A stretch of DNA of 5,954 nt from Candidatus Zhuqueibacterota bacterium 4572_119 (GCA_002084535.1 NBLI01000119.1:1-5954); one strand, 5' to 3'; shown: positions 1-5,363, counted from the first letter of the stretch. Program-made: numbers and translations. Notes: generated by a model not told the origin, from the letters alone.

Positions 1-127
1 ATAAAAATAGTCAACAATTTTTTTCCGAGTTTCTGATCACCTGTTCCCATAGTATTTGAATTTAAGTACAAAAAAGTCATTTTGTCGAGTCCTTTTAAAG
101 ATTGTTTTAAACGCAATTTTTTTTTGC

Positions 128-165
128 CGCAAGGAGCGCAAAGCTAACGCAAGGGACGCGAAAGA
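128..165 (+). repeat. Degenerate 9-11 nt tandem repeat, left arm (CGCAAAG type)
   Basis: Four imperfect units follow one another, each starting CGC(A/G)A: CGCAAGGAG (128-136), CGCAAAGCTAA (137-147), CGCAAGGGA (148-156) and CGCGAAAGA (157-165). A run of nine T lies before the array and an A-rich stretch follows it. Two related units in the opposite orientation lie at 271-292, so this is one arm of an inverted pair around about 105 nt. The GC-rich units stand out from the AT-rich surroundings. No coding frame explains them. Confidence 0.6.
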
Positions 166-245
166 AAAAGATGTGAATGATTGGCTGAACAAAAATCAAA
201 GGCAATATATAAATTGAAAGCTTCTCCTGCAATTCAAATTTTGCT

Positions 246-263
246 ATCTCTTTGGACAGAGAT
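246..263 (-). other. Small hairpin 3' of the carbonic-anhydrase-like gene
   Basis: ATCTCT (246-251) and AGAGAT (258-263) form a perfect 6-bp inverted repeat with a 6-nt loop, about 20 nt beyond the stop codon of the minus-strand gene ending at 283. The stem is AT-rich. In the minus direction it is followed by AGCAAAATTTG rather than a U run, so it is at best a weak termination or 3'-end-stabilising structure. Confidence 0.25.
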
Positions 264-270
264 TTTATTG

Positions 271-292
271 CCTTCTTTACGCCTACTTTGCG
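271..292 (-). repeat. Inverted partner arm of the CGCAAAG repeat, overlapping a stop codon
   Basis: Read on the minus strand, two 11-nt units lie back to back: CGCAAAGTAGG (292-282) and CGTAAAGAAGG (281-271). They match the units at 128-165 but face the other way. The first unit contains the TAG stop codon (283-285) of the carbonic-anhydrase-like gene and encodes its final residues, so the repeat seems to have been incorporated into the end of that reading frame. Confidence 0.5.
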
Positions 293-681
293 TGCTCTAC
301 GGTTAAATCAGGCAGCTCATGAACTTTCCAATTTTCATCAACCCATAATCCAATGATGGGTATCTCCGCATAATGTTGCCGCAGCAATTTAATTGATTCA
401 AAAATATGCTCACGCTGTTTTTCAAAGTTAGTGGGATTTCCCGCACAGTCAAAATGCCCAGTAATTGCCAATCCCACGGATTGATGTTTTTCAACAGAAA
501 TTTTTACACGATCTAAAATGGAATTTATCAGCGTCAAGTTTGCTTTTTCACAAAGAATTTTATTGGGTCCGGGTTCAGAAATAACATCGACAAACTTAAC
601 ATTAAATCTTTTTTTCAGAAAATCAATCACCGGAATTTGGACACGTCCGTCCATACAATTGATCGCAGTACAAAAGCTCAA
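283..681 (-). CDS. Short beta-carbonic-anhydrase-like zinc protein
   Basis: This 132-residue protein carries the zinc-site signatures of the beta-carbonic anhydrase superfamily. A Cys-x-Asp-x-Arg motif is at C9, D11 and R13, and a GHxDCAGN motif supplies H76 and C79. By family knowledge, C9, H76 and C79 would bind zinc and D11/R13 would form the activating dyad. Carbonic anhydrases interconvert CO2 and bicarbonate in the cytoplasm. The protein is much shorter than classical beta enzymes (about 190-220 residues), so it belongs to a small divergent branch and its activity is unproven. The start is TTG at 679-681: AGGAG lies 7 nt upstream, and the first ATG (codon 10) would remove ligand C9. It seems to be a single gene, with 269 nt before it. 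The C-terminus runs into a repeat. The gene is secure and the enzymatic role is inferred. Confidence 0.85.
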   Translation of the reverse strand: MSFCTAINCMDGRVQIPVIDFLKKRFNVKFVDVISEPGPNKILCEKANLTLINSILDRVKISVEKHQSVGLAITGHFDCAGNPTNFEKQREHIFESIKLLRQHYAEIPIIGLWVDENWKVHELPDLTVEHAK

Positions 682-688
682 ACTTTTT

Positions 689-693
689 CTCCT
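689..693 (-). promoter_or_regulatory. AGGAG ribosome binding site that fixes a TTG start
   Basis: On the minus strand AGGAG (693-689) is followed by seven nucleotides (AAAAAGT) and then TTG (681-679). This is an ideal spacing for the TTG start of the carbonic-anhydrase-like gene. The internal ATG at codon 10 lies too far from it and would leave out the zinc ligand C9. Confidence 0.75.
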
Positions 694-716
694 GTTGCAG
701 GTTGATTTTTTTCTTT

Positions 717-743
717 TTTATAGGTTAGCTAAGTGATAACCAA
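717..743 (-). promoter_or_regulatory. Possible promoter with operator-like inverted repeat
   Basis: On the minus strand TTGGTT (743-738) and TATAAA (722-717) resemble -35 and -10 boxes, separated by a short 15-nt spacer. The inverted repeat GGTTA (723-727)/TAACC (737-741) fills that spacer and touches the -35-like box, as an operator might. Transcription from here would give a leader of about 30 nt carrying the AGGAG site. The boxes are weak matches, so this is only a candidate. Confidence 0.28.
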
Positions 744-950
744 ATATACAAAATATTTATAACGGTGTCCAGTAATTTTATTGAAATTTGTATAAGAGGT
801 TGTTCTCTATTTTATGTTGAATGGGGAAGCAATTATTTGATCTTGTGGATAATGCCTTAGCCGCTTCAATCCTTGGGGGTTGTATCACAAAATTCTATTT
901 TAGCAAATGGCATTGTACGAACGATAATTAACCTGTTCTTTCCGGGGATA

Positions 951-1523
951 CTATTTTTTTGGTACGCCCAGCCATCTTGGCGTTCTGTTGATATAATCCA
1001 GATAATCTTCTCTATATTTATTGAGGCAATATTTTTCTTCTGCGACTGCTTCGATATAAAAGAATACAACCATCAAAATTGTCAGCAGAATAAATAGCCG
1101 GGAAAAACAGGCAATTGCGGTACCGATACAAATAGCAAAGGTCGCCAAATACATGGGGTGCCGCGAAAAATTATAAACACCCTTTGAAATTACCTGGTCC
1201 GCGGGTGTGGTTATGAAGTCAAAAGTGGCGAATGACAATATTACTAAACCGAAAAGAAACAAAAAAAAGCCAATGTAAAACCAGTATGTGTTTATTTGAA
1301 GCGGCAAAAAAACAGAAAGAACCAGGGTTAAAAGCCAAATAAAATTAGCGAAGTAACCCGCGCATATTTCTGCTTTAGTTCTTTTTATCTCCGCCGGGAT
1401 ATGGCTTTTTTCCCCTGCCTGTTTGTTCAAAAACAAAATGACCGTCATCTGAAGCAAGAAAACACTCATGAATATCCAGCCGTTACCTACACCTATTTTA
1501 AGAGATGTTGGAATTAAGAACAT
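951..1523 (-). CDS. Isoprenylcysteine carboxyl methyltransferase-like (ICMT/PEMT family) membrane protein
   Basis: This 190-residue, very hydrophobic protein has membrane segments at roughly 16-33, 57-75, 79-103 and 127-158. It carries the C-terminal signature of the ICMT/phospholipid methyltransferase superfamily: GVYNFSRHPMY (115-125, with the R-H-P-x-Y core), a pair of glutamates E162-E163, then Y170/Y174/Y177 and PRW (182-184). In this family the region binds S-adenosylmethionine at the membrane interface. The eukaryotic enzyme methylates prenylated cysteines, but the bacterial substrates are mostly unknown, so no substrate is assigned. The ATG at 1521-1523 has GAGGT six nt upstream, which supports the start. 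It begins 52 nt after the small zinc-finger gene on the same strand and is probably co-transcribed with it. The TAG stop follows a short poly-lysine end. No clear terminator is visible downstream. Confidence 0.88.
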   Translation of the reverse strand: MFLIPTSLKIGVGNGWIFMSVFLLQMTVILFLNKQAGEKSHIPAEIKRTKAEICAGYFANFIWLLTLVLSVFLPLQINTYWFYIGFFLFLFGLVILSFATFDFITTPADQVISKGVYNFSRHPMYLATFAICIGTAIACFSRLFILLTILMVVFFYIEAVAEEKYCLNKYREDYLDYINRTPRWLGVPKK

Positions 1524-1575
1524 GTTGTGACCTCGATTAAATTTAGCGAAATAACTTTGCTGAAACTAATTGTTA

Positions 1576-1770
1576 TCACCAAAGTATTGTTCGATTGCCA
1601 CAGCGCGGGCAAACTCGACTGCCATCAAAAACTCCCTGCTTACCGGGAAGATTTCTGCCGCAGTCATCACAATAAATAGATCCACAATTGGAACAACGAT
1701 GCCATTTATTTACCACCGATGGAAGCAAACCGTGTTGCTTGCCGCATTGGGTACAAATTTCACCTGACAT
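1576..1770 (-). CDS. Small eight-cysteine zinc-finger protein with FYVE/RING-like cross-brace spacing
   Basis: This 64-residue protein contains four CxxC pairs: C6/C9, C26/C29, C34/C37 and C54/C57. The spacing is C-x2-C-x16-C-x2-C-x4-C-x2-C-x16-C-x2-C, which suits two zinc ions bound in an interleaved cross-brace. The central part (KWHRCSNCGSIYCDDC, 22-37) and the closing RVCPRC (52-57) resemble the FYVE pattern of basic-H-H-C-x2-C-G-x3-C-x2-C followed by RVC-x2-C. The full basic RRHHCR lipid-binding patch is absent, with KWHRCS in its place. There is no signal peptide, membrane segment or further domain. The ATG at 1768-1770 is preceded by AGAGG at 8 nt. The methyltransferase gene follows after 52 nt. 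The role is unknown. It could bind protein, nucleic acid or lipid, or be two simple zinc ribbons. The gene is real with good confidence, because the ligands are complete and the ribosome binding site is good. Confidence 0.8.
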   Translation of the reverse strand: MSGEICTQCGKQHGLLPSVVNKWHRCSNCGSIYCDDCGRNLPGKQGVFDGSRVCPRCGNRTILW

Positions 1771-1829
1771 TTTTATTTCCTCTCTTTTTAATAATTTGAG
1801 GTTGAAAGAAAAAGTTGATAAATGAAGAA

Positions 1830-1923
1830 GTATAGATTAAGATTGAGCTTAAGTCAAGAATTTTAAAGATAAAAGCGGGAAAATTTTCTTAACCTTAACC
1901 TCAATCTTGACCTTTCTCTATTG
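1830..1923. repeat. Inverted pair of degenerate hexamer arrays
   Basis: The right arm reads on the plus strand as hexamers in phase: CTTAAC (1888-1893), CTTAAC (1894-1899), CTCAAT, CTTGAC, CTTTCT and CTATTG (ending 1923). The left arm reads on the minus strand as CTTAAG (1853-1848), CTCAAT (1847-1842), CTTAAT (1841-1836) and CTATAC (1835-1830). The arms can pair: AAGATTGAG (1839-1847) is the exact complement of CTCAATCTT (1900-1908), then TTAAG pairs with CTTAA, and further in AAGAA (1856-1860) with TTCTT (1886-1890). The AT-rich loop is about 27 nt. The element fills the spacer between the thioesterase stop and the zinc-finger start. It lacks the GC-rich stem and U run of a standard terminator. 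Confidence 0.6.
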
Positions 1924-1969
1924 CAAATGAAAGCATTTAGAATTAAAAATCTGTTCCGGTTCACCCCGG

Positions 1970-2338
1970 TTATGGAATGGCTATCGGTTCCCTGTTTTCA
2001 CCGACTGCTACATAAGTGATTTCTGCTGACGTTACCTGGATTTCTTCAGCCGGATTGTCATAACGAAAGGCTTTGACGATGACTTCCACAGTTATAGAAG
2101 TCGTTCCTTTGCGCGTGGTTTTTGTGTAAAAAGATACCTGGTCACCCACATACACCGGCTGGTGAAATTCCACTTTGTTCATGGCAACGGTAACAAAATT
2201 TAACGCGGCAGTTTTCCGGGCTTCTAAAGCTCCGGCAATATCGAGGTAAGAAAGTATGACACCACCAAAGACGGTACCAAAACGGTTGGTATCTTTGGGC
2301 ATGGGCATGACTCGCAGAACTGGTTCGGTATCGCGCAT
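1970..2338 (-). CDS. Hotdog-fold acyl-CoA thioesterase (YciA-like)
   Basis: This 122-residue protein is a single hotdog domain of the YciA/BFIT acyl-CoA hydrolase type (4HBT superfamily). The family hallmark is present: MPxxxDTN (11-18), then GTVFGG (21-26), ILSYLDIAG (28-36) with the expected catalytic Asp at D33, then KVEFHQPVYVGD (55-66), and RKGTTSITVEV (76-86) in the late strands. These enzymes act in the cytoplasm as oligomers and split acyl-CoA to free acid and CoA, often with broad chain-length preference. The substrate cannot be read from sequence. Length is at the short end of the family because there is no C-terminal extension. The ATG at 2336-2338 has GAGGA six nt before it. It stands apart, with repeat-filled spacers on both sides (about 210 nt after fbp, 199 nt before the zinc-finger gene), and is probably its own transcription unit. 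Confidence 0.92.
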   Translation of the reverse strand: MRDTEPVLRVMPMPKDTNRFGTVFGGVILSYLDIAGALEARKTAALNFVTVAMNKVEFHQPVYVGDQVSFYTKTTRKGTTSITVEVIVKAFRYDNPAEEIQVTSAEITYVAVGENREPIAIP

Positions 2339-2423
2339 AATAATTCCTCAGGTTTTCAGTTACAATGTTTTTGTCTTAATTGGATATAATTTGCATATAT
2401 TGTTTTTGTTTGCCTTTTGCTTG

Positions 2424-2451
2424 TAATTAGGATTAGGGATTGGGAAATGGG
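2424..2451 (+). repeat. Degenerate heptamer array, G-rich arm
   Basis: Four 7-nt units are in phase: TAATTAG (2424-2430), GATTAGG (2431-2437), GATTGGG (2438-2444) and AAATGGG (2445-2451). They share a GATTGG-like consensus with the reverse complement of the array at 2511-2552, so the two form inverted arms about 60 nt apart. The G runs (GG, GGG, GGG, GGG with loops of 3 to 4 nt) also fit a loose G-quadruplex pattern on the plus strand. Confidence 0.5.
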
Positions 2452-2510
2452 TATCGGCAGAGCTGCAGGAGATTTGTGATTGTTGTGCATTGTTTATTAA
2501 AAAAATAACA

Positions 2511-2552
2511 AGTCACCATTAACCACTCACCAATCACCAATCACCAGTCAAT
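2511..2552 (+). repeat. Heptamer tandem array overlapping the fbp stop codon
   Basis: Six 7-nt units follow in perfect register: AGTCACC (2511-2517), ATTAACC (2518-2524), ACTCACC (2525-2531), AATCACC (2532-2538), AATCACC (2539-2545) and AGTCAAT (2546-2552). The consensus is A(A/G)TCACC. The last unit contains the fbp stop codon (TGA, complement of 2548-2550). On the minus strand the units read GGTGATT and match the G-rich arm at 2424-2451. Short heptamer arrays in intergenic DNA are known from cyanobacteria (STRR elements); no relation is implied. There are no unique spacers, so it is not CRISPR. Confidence 0.75.
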
Positions 2553-3564
2553 CTCTATTCCCATTAAAAAATTCCTCTGCCAGTTTTACATCATTTTTGC
2601 TGCCAATAATGAGCGGTGTTCGCTGATGCAGCTCGGATGGATGAATGGTTAAAATATCCTGTTCGCCATCACTGGCGTATCCGCCGGCATGTTTGAAAAT
2701 GAACGCCATGGGCGAGGCTTCATAGAGCAGCCTCAGTTTCCCAACTGGTTTATCCGGGTCTTTTTGATCACGGGGGTAGAAAAAAATTCCACCGTAAAGC
2801 AGTGTACGGTGCAGGTCTGCTACCATAGAGCCGATATAGCGTAGTGAAAAAGGTTTACCAAGGTGGTTGTCTTTTGATTTTAAATAGTCAACGAAACGCT
2901 GGGCGCCTTGTTCCCAATGCGTGTAATTCCCTTCATTGACGCTGTAAATGCTGCCGCTTTTCGGGATGCGGATATTTCTGTGGGACAATAAAAATTCTCC
3001 CACACTGGGATCAAGCGTAAAACCGTGAACTCCGTTGCCCGTTGTGTAAACAAGCATGGTGGAAGAGCCATAAATAACATAAGCAGCGCCAACCTGCCGG
3101 TAACCAGGCTGGAGACAGTCTTCTCTCTGACCGCTGCCATCTTCAGAAATTTTCCGGTGAATGGAAAAGATGGATCCGATACTCACGTTAGCGTCAATAT
3201 TGGACGAGCCATCTAATGGATCGAAAAGCAGCACATATCTGCCTGTTTGGTAATTTTGAGGAACCAGAATTACGTCTTCCACTTCCTCAGAAGCCATAAC
3301 GCTGACCCGACCCGTTTTATCCATCGTTTGACGGATAACATCATTAGCGTATTCATCTAATTTCTGGACTGTTTCACCCTGCACATTCTCTTTAGCGGTG
3401 GCGCCCAGAATTTCCACCAAACCGGCTTTATTAACTTCGCGGGAAATTATTTTCGTAGCGAATGTAATATCGTAAAGGAGCTGGGTAAAATCACCGGTAG
3501 CTTTGGGGAAGCCACGCTGTTGCTGTTCTAAAATATGACGCTCGATGGTGATGGGTTCTCTCAT
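2548..3564 (-). CDS. fbp: Fructose-1,6-bisphosphatase, class I
   Basis: This 338-residue protein is a full-length class I fructose-1,6-bisphosphatase (family usually about 330-340). It hydrolyses fructose 1,6-bisphosphate to fructose 6-phosphate and phosphate in the cytoplasm, the committed step of gluconeogenesis and a step of the Calvin cycle. The metal site is complete: SEE (92-94), DPLDGSSN (115-122, with D115 and D118), and E282 in LLYEASPMAF. Substrate-binding parts are also present: RYIGSMVADLHR (242-253) and GGIFFYP (258-264), with a C-terminal GSKNDV (321-326). The ATG at 3562-3564 has GGAGG seven nt upstream. It follows the AI-2E family gene by 64 nt on the same strand with no strong terminator between, so read-through is plausible. 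Just past the stop codon lies a heptamer repeat array. An internal minus-strand frame at 2880-3140 is only a shadow. Confidence 0.98.
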   Translation of the reverse strand: MREPITIERHILEQQQRGFPKATGDFTQLLYDITFATKIISREVNKAGLVEILGATAKENVQGETVQKLDEYANDVIRQTMDKTGRVSVMASEEVEDVILVPQNYQTGRYVLLFDPLDGSSNIDANVSIGSIFSIHRKISEDGSGQREDCLQPGYRQVGAAYVIYGSSTMLVYTTGNGVHGFTLDPSVGEFLLSHRNIRIPKSGSIYSVNEGNYTHWEQGAQRFVDYLKSKDNHLGKPFSLRYIGSMVADLHRTLLYGGIFFYPRDQKDPDKPVGKLRLLYEASPMAFIFKHAGGYASDGEQDILTIHPSELHQRTPLIIGSKNDVKLAEEFFNGNRD

Positions 3565-3628
3565 AGGGAATCCTCCATTTCAACGAAATTCAAATAAAAT
3601 ATTAGCGCTCTGCGTTGGATATATTTTT

Positions 3629-4747
3629 TTAAATCAACCGATAATTTTTAAATCCCCAGATAATCTCTTCGATAATGACTTTGAGCACTGCAAAAACAGG
3701 CACTGCCACGAGCATGCCCAGAATTCCCGCCAGACCGCTTCCCACGAGCAGCGCCAGGATAACCATCAATGGATGGATTTGTACGCTTTTTGAGACAATA
3801 AAAGGAGAGACGAGAATATTGTCTAAAAGCTGAATTAACGCAAAAGCGATGATGACTCCGATAACTGTCCCTGTGGAGTCGGTCTCCAGAAAAGCGACAA
3901 TAACGGCGGGCATGGCGCCTACCCAGGGACCGAAATAGGGGATCATGTTCGCCATACCAGCCACCACACCGATAATGAAAAAATAAGGTATTCCTAAAAT
4001 GAATAGGGCTGTCACGGAAAGCGTACCGATAATAGTAGAAACCATCAGTTGTCCGCGGATGTATCCGCCTAATTTTTCCCCGGATTTGTGCAGCAGGTTA
4101 AGCGACATTTCAAAATATCGATTTGGCACAAGTTGGATGATTTGCTTTTTAAATTTCCTGCCATCCTTGAGCAGGAAAAATGTGATAAAGGGAATTGTAA
4201 TAATTAAAATAAACGATGACGCCAGCGAAAGAATCGCGTTAAAACTTTTTCGCAGCAGCAATTGAATCAGATCATTGAGCTTTGTACTCACTGAATGGGC
4301 AATTTTGGGATTTTGCAGTGCTGGAACTCTTTCCGAAAGTATTAGCTGGAGCTGTTCTGCCAGCGATTCGGGATTCTCATTTTGAATAATATTCTGGATA
4401 GTCGAAATCTGATGAGAAAATGATGGAATCAGGAATTTAAGAACCGAATACAAAGAAAATAAAAGAACGAAAAACACAATGATAATCGCCGCGACCCGGT
4501 AAACTCCCCTGCTTTCAAGAAAATCCACCAGCGGGTACAGCACAAAAGATAAAATAAAAGAAATGCCCAGACTCATTAATAATGACTTTACATAGGGGAT
4601 CAACTCCACAAAAAGAAAGATGCTGATGAAAATAACCAGGTATTTAAATATTTTTTTTAAAGTTTTGCTGTTAACAACGATGATGAATTGATTGTCCGGT
4701 TTTTCACTTGAATTTTCGGGATTGTCGATTAAATGGTATTGTTTCAT
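3629..4747 (-). CDS. AI-2E/PerM family membrane transporter
   Basis: This 372-residue polytopic membrane protein belongs to the AI-2E family (PF01594; TqsA, YdiK and PerM relatives). Hydrophobic segments lie near 34-50, 54-76, 84-108, 172-194, 235-262, 275-286, 293-315 and 325-357, with a large hydrophilic stretch at about 110-170. Family signatures are FFLLKDG (190-196), LGGYIRGQ (226-233), MIPYFGPWVGAMPA (268-281), and a C-terminal block with HPLMVI (325-330), GILGM (341-345) and AVP (348-350). Characterised members export the signal autoinducer-2 or exchange Na+ and H+. The family is broad and the substrate here is unknown. The start ATG overlaps the stop of the cyclic-nucleotide-binding gene (ATGA), with GGGGA seven nt before it inside that gene, so translation is coupled. 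fbp follows after 64 nt. Confidence 0.94.
   Translation of the reverse strand: MKQYHLIDNPENSSEKPDNQFIIVVNSKTLKKIFKYLVIFISIFLFVELIPYVKSLLMSLGISFILSFVLYPLVDFLESRGVYRVAAIIIVFFVLLFSLYSVLKFLIPSFSHQISTIQNIIQNENPESLAEQLQLILSERVPALQNPKIAHSVSTKLNDLIQLLLRKSFNAILSLASSFILIITIPFITFFLLKDGRKFKKQIIQLVPNRYFEMSLNLLHKSGEKLGGYIRGQLMVSTIIGTLSVTALFILGIPYFFIIGVVAGMANMIPYFGPWVGAMPAVIVAFLETDSTGTVIGVIIAFALIQLLDNILVSPFIVSKSVQIHPLMVILALLVGSGLAGILGMLVAVPVFAVLKVIIEEIIWGFKNYRLI
4744..4747 (-). other. ATGA start/stop overlap (translational coupling)
   Basis: The four bases, read on the minus strand as ATGA, contain both the TGA stop of the cyclic-nucleotide-binding protein (4744-4746) and the ATG start of the transporter (4745-4747). 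A GGGGA ribosome binding site (4755-4759) lies within the upstream gene. Such an overlap usually keeps two products at linked levels and supports a shared function. Confidence 0.9.
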
Positions 4748-5280
4748 TTGATTATCCCCGATTTTTCCAGTTTGAGTTTAATTTCCTGTAATTCCACATT
4801 ATTGAACCGGAGTCTTTCCGCGATCATTTGCGCCAGCTTCAGCAAAATTTTATTTCCCAACCGCGGCTTTTTTTCTAACAAATCGAAGAGGTCAGGACGA
4901 AACACACCGATTAACTTGGTTTCTTCGTTGGCGACAGCGGTAGCAGACCGGGGAGATTCATCCAGGAGCGCCATTTCACCAATAAAGTCACCCGTAAACA
5001 GAGTTGCCAGTTCTTCTTTGAGTTTATTGTCATAGTCCTTGAAAATTTTAATTGTGCCAGACTCGATGATGTACATTCCCAGACCTGGTTCACCTTCGTA
5101 AAAAACGACTTCATCTTTTTTATAGCGCCGCTGGTGGATGATTCTTTCAAACTCCCGCAGTTCACTTTTTTTAAGATCGCTGAAAATGGGGACTTTTTTT
5201 AAAATGATCGAATGCTTTATCTGTACTTTGCCGTTTTTTTCGAAAATGTTTTCCCAATAAGAATTTTTTTTCTTTTCCAT
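4744..5280 (-). CDS. Stand-alone cyclic-nucleotide-binding (CRP-like) domain protein, no DNA-binding domain
   Basis: This 178-residue protein has one cNMP-binding beta-roll domain at about residues 25-150. It opens with the usual helix motif VPIFSDLKKSEL (30-41), continues through GEPGLGMYIIESGTIKIF (63-80), and has an intact phosphate-binding cassette at 97-115: GDFIGEMALLDESPRSATA. G101, E102, R111 and S112 stand where CRP contacts the ribose and phosphate of cAMP. A long, charged, probably coiled-coil C-helix follows (about 139-175), and the protein then ends. The helix-turn-helix of CRP/FNR regulators (about 210-230 residues in all) is missing, so it is not itself a typical transcription factor. 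The N-terminal 20 residues are lysine-rich. The ATG has only a weak GGGA five nt upstream. The ATGA overlap with the transporter suggests it senses a nucleotide for that membrane protein. The ligand is unproven. Confidence 0.9.
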   Translation of the reverse strand: MEKKKNSYWENIFEKNGKVQIKHSIILKKVPIFSDLKKSELREFERIIHQRRYKKDEVVFYEGEPGLGMYIIESGTIKIFKDYDNKLKEELATLFTGDFIGEMALLDESPRSATAVANEETKLIGVFRPDLFDLLEKKPRLGNKILLKLAQMIAERLRFNNVELQEIKLKLEKSGIIK

Positions 5281-5341
5281 TTTTTCCCAATTATTTAAAA
5301 ATTAGTAAAAGATAAAATTTGATGCGGTTTAAAAATATTAA

Positions 5342-5350
5342 AACATAGCA
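5342..5350 (-). promoter_or_regulatory. Possible extended -10 promoter for the cNMP-transporter operon
   Basis: On the minus strand TGCTATGTT (5350-5342) fits the extended -10 pattern TGnTATnnT. Transcription would start near 5335 and give a leader of about 55 nt before the ATG at 5280. A TTGGCA box (5366-5361) lies only 13 nt upstream, too close to be a normal -35. This is a weak candidate. Confidence 0.25.
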
Positions 5351-5363
5351 AAAGAATGCCTGC

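Noticed and set aside
128..292. Insertion sequence or MITE with terminal inverted repeats
   Set aside because: The arms are degenerate short-unit arrays rather than defined termini, no target-site duplication is visible, and one arm lies in a coding end.
518..736. Open plus-strand frame of 72 codons
   Set aside because: It is mostly antisense to the carbonic-anhydrase-like gene, has no domain, and ends in the promoter region of that gene.
873..1097. Hydrophobic plus-strand frame of 74 codons
   Set aside because: Most of it is antisense to the methyltransferase gene; its hydrophobicity mirrors the complement of membrane-segment codons.
1570..1767. Open plus-strand frame of 65 codons
   Set aside because: It lies antisense to the eight-cysteine zinc-finger gene, has no recognisable motif, and the minus frame has both a ribosome binding site and a complete ligand set.
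2511..2552. CRISPR-like repeat array
   Set aside because: The units are 7 nt long and contiguous, with no unique spacers and no cas genes.
2880..3140. Minus-strand frame of 86 codons inside fbp
   Set aside because: It is in an alternative frame of a fully conserved enzyme and resembles no protein; a shadow.
3565..3628. Terminator between the transporter and fbp
   Set aside because: Only a tiny AGCGCT palindrome and AT-rich sequence are present; no stem with a U run is seen.
4733..5035. Plus-strand frame of 100 codons
   Set aside because: It is antisense to the cyclic-nucleotide-binding gene, serine-rich in the way antisense shadows often are, with no motif.
4744..5280. Transcription factor of the CRP/FNR family
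   Set aside because: The frame ends after the C-helix; no helix-turn-helix remains, and the transporter starts at the stop codon.
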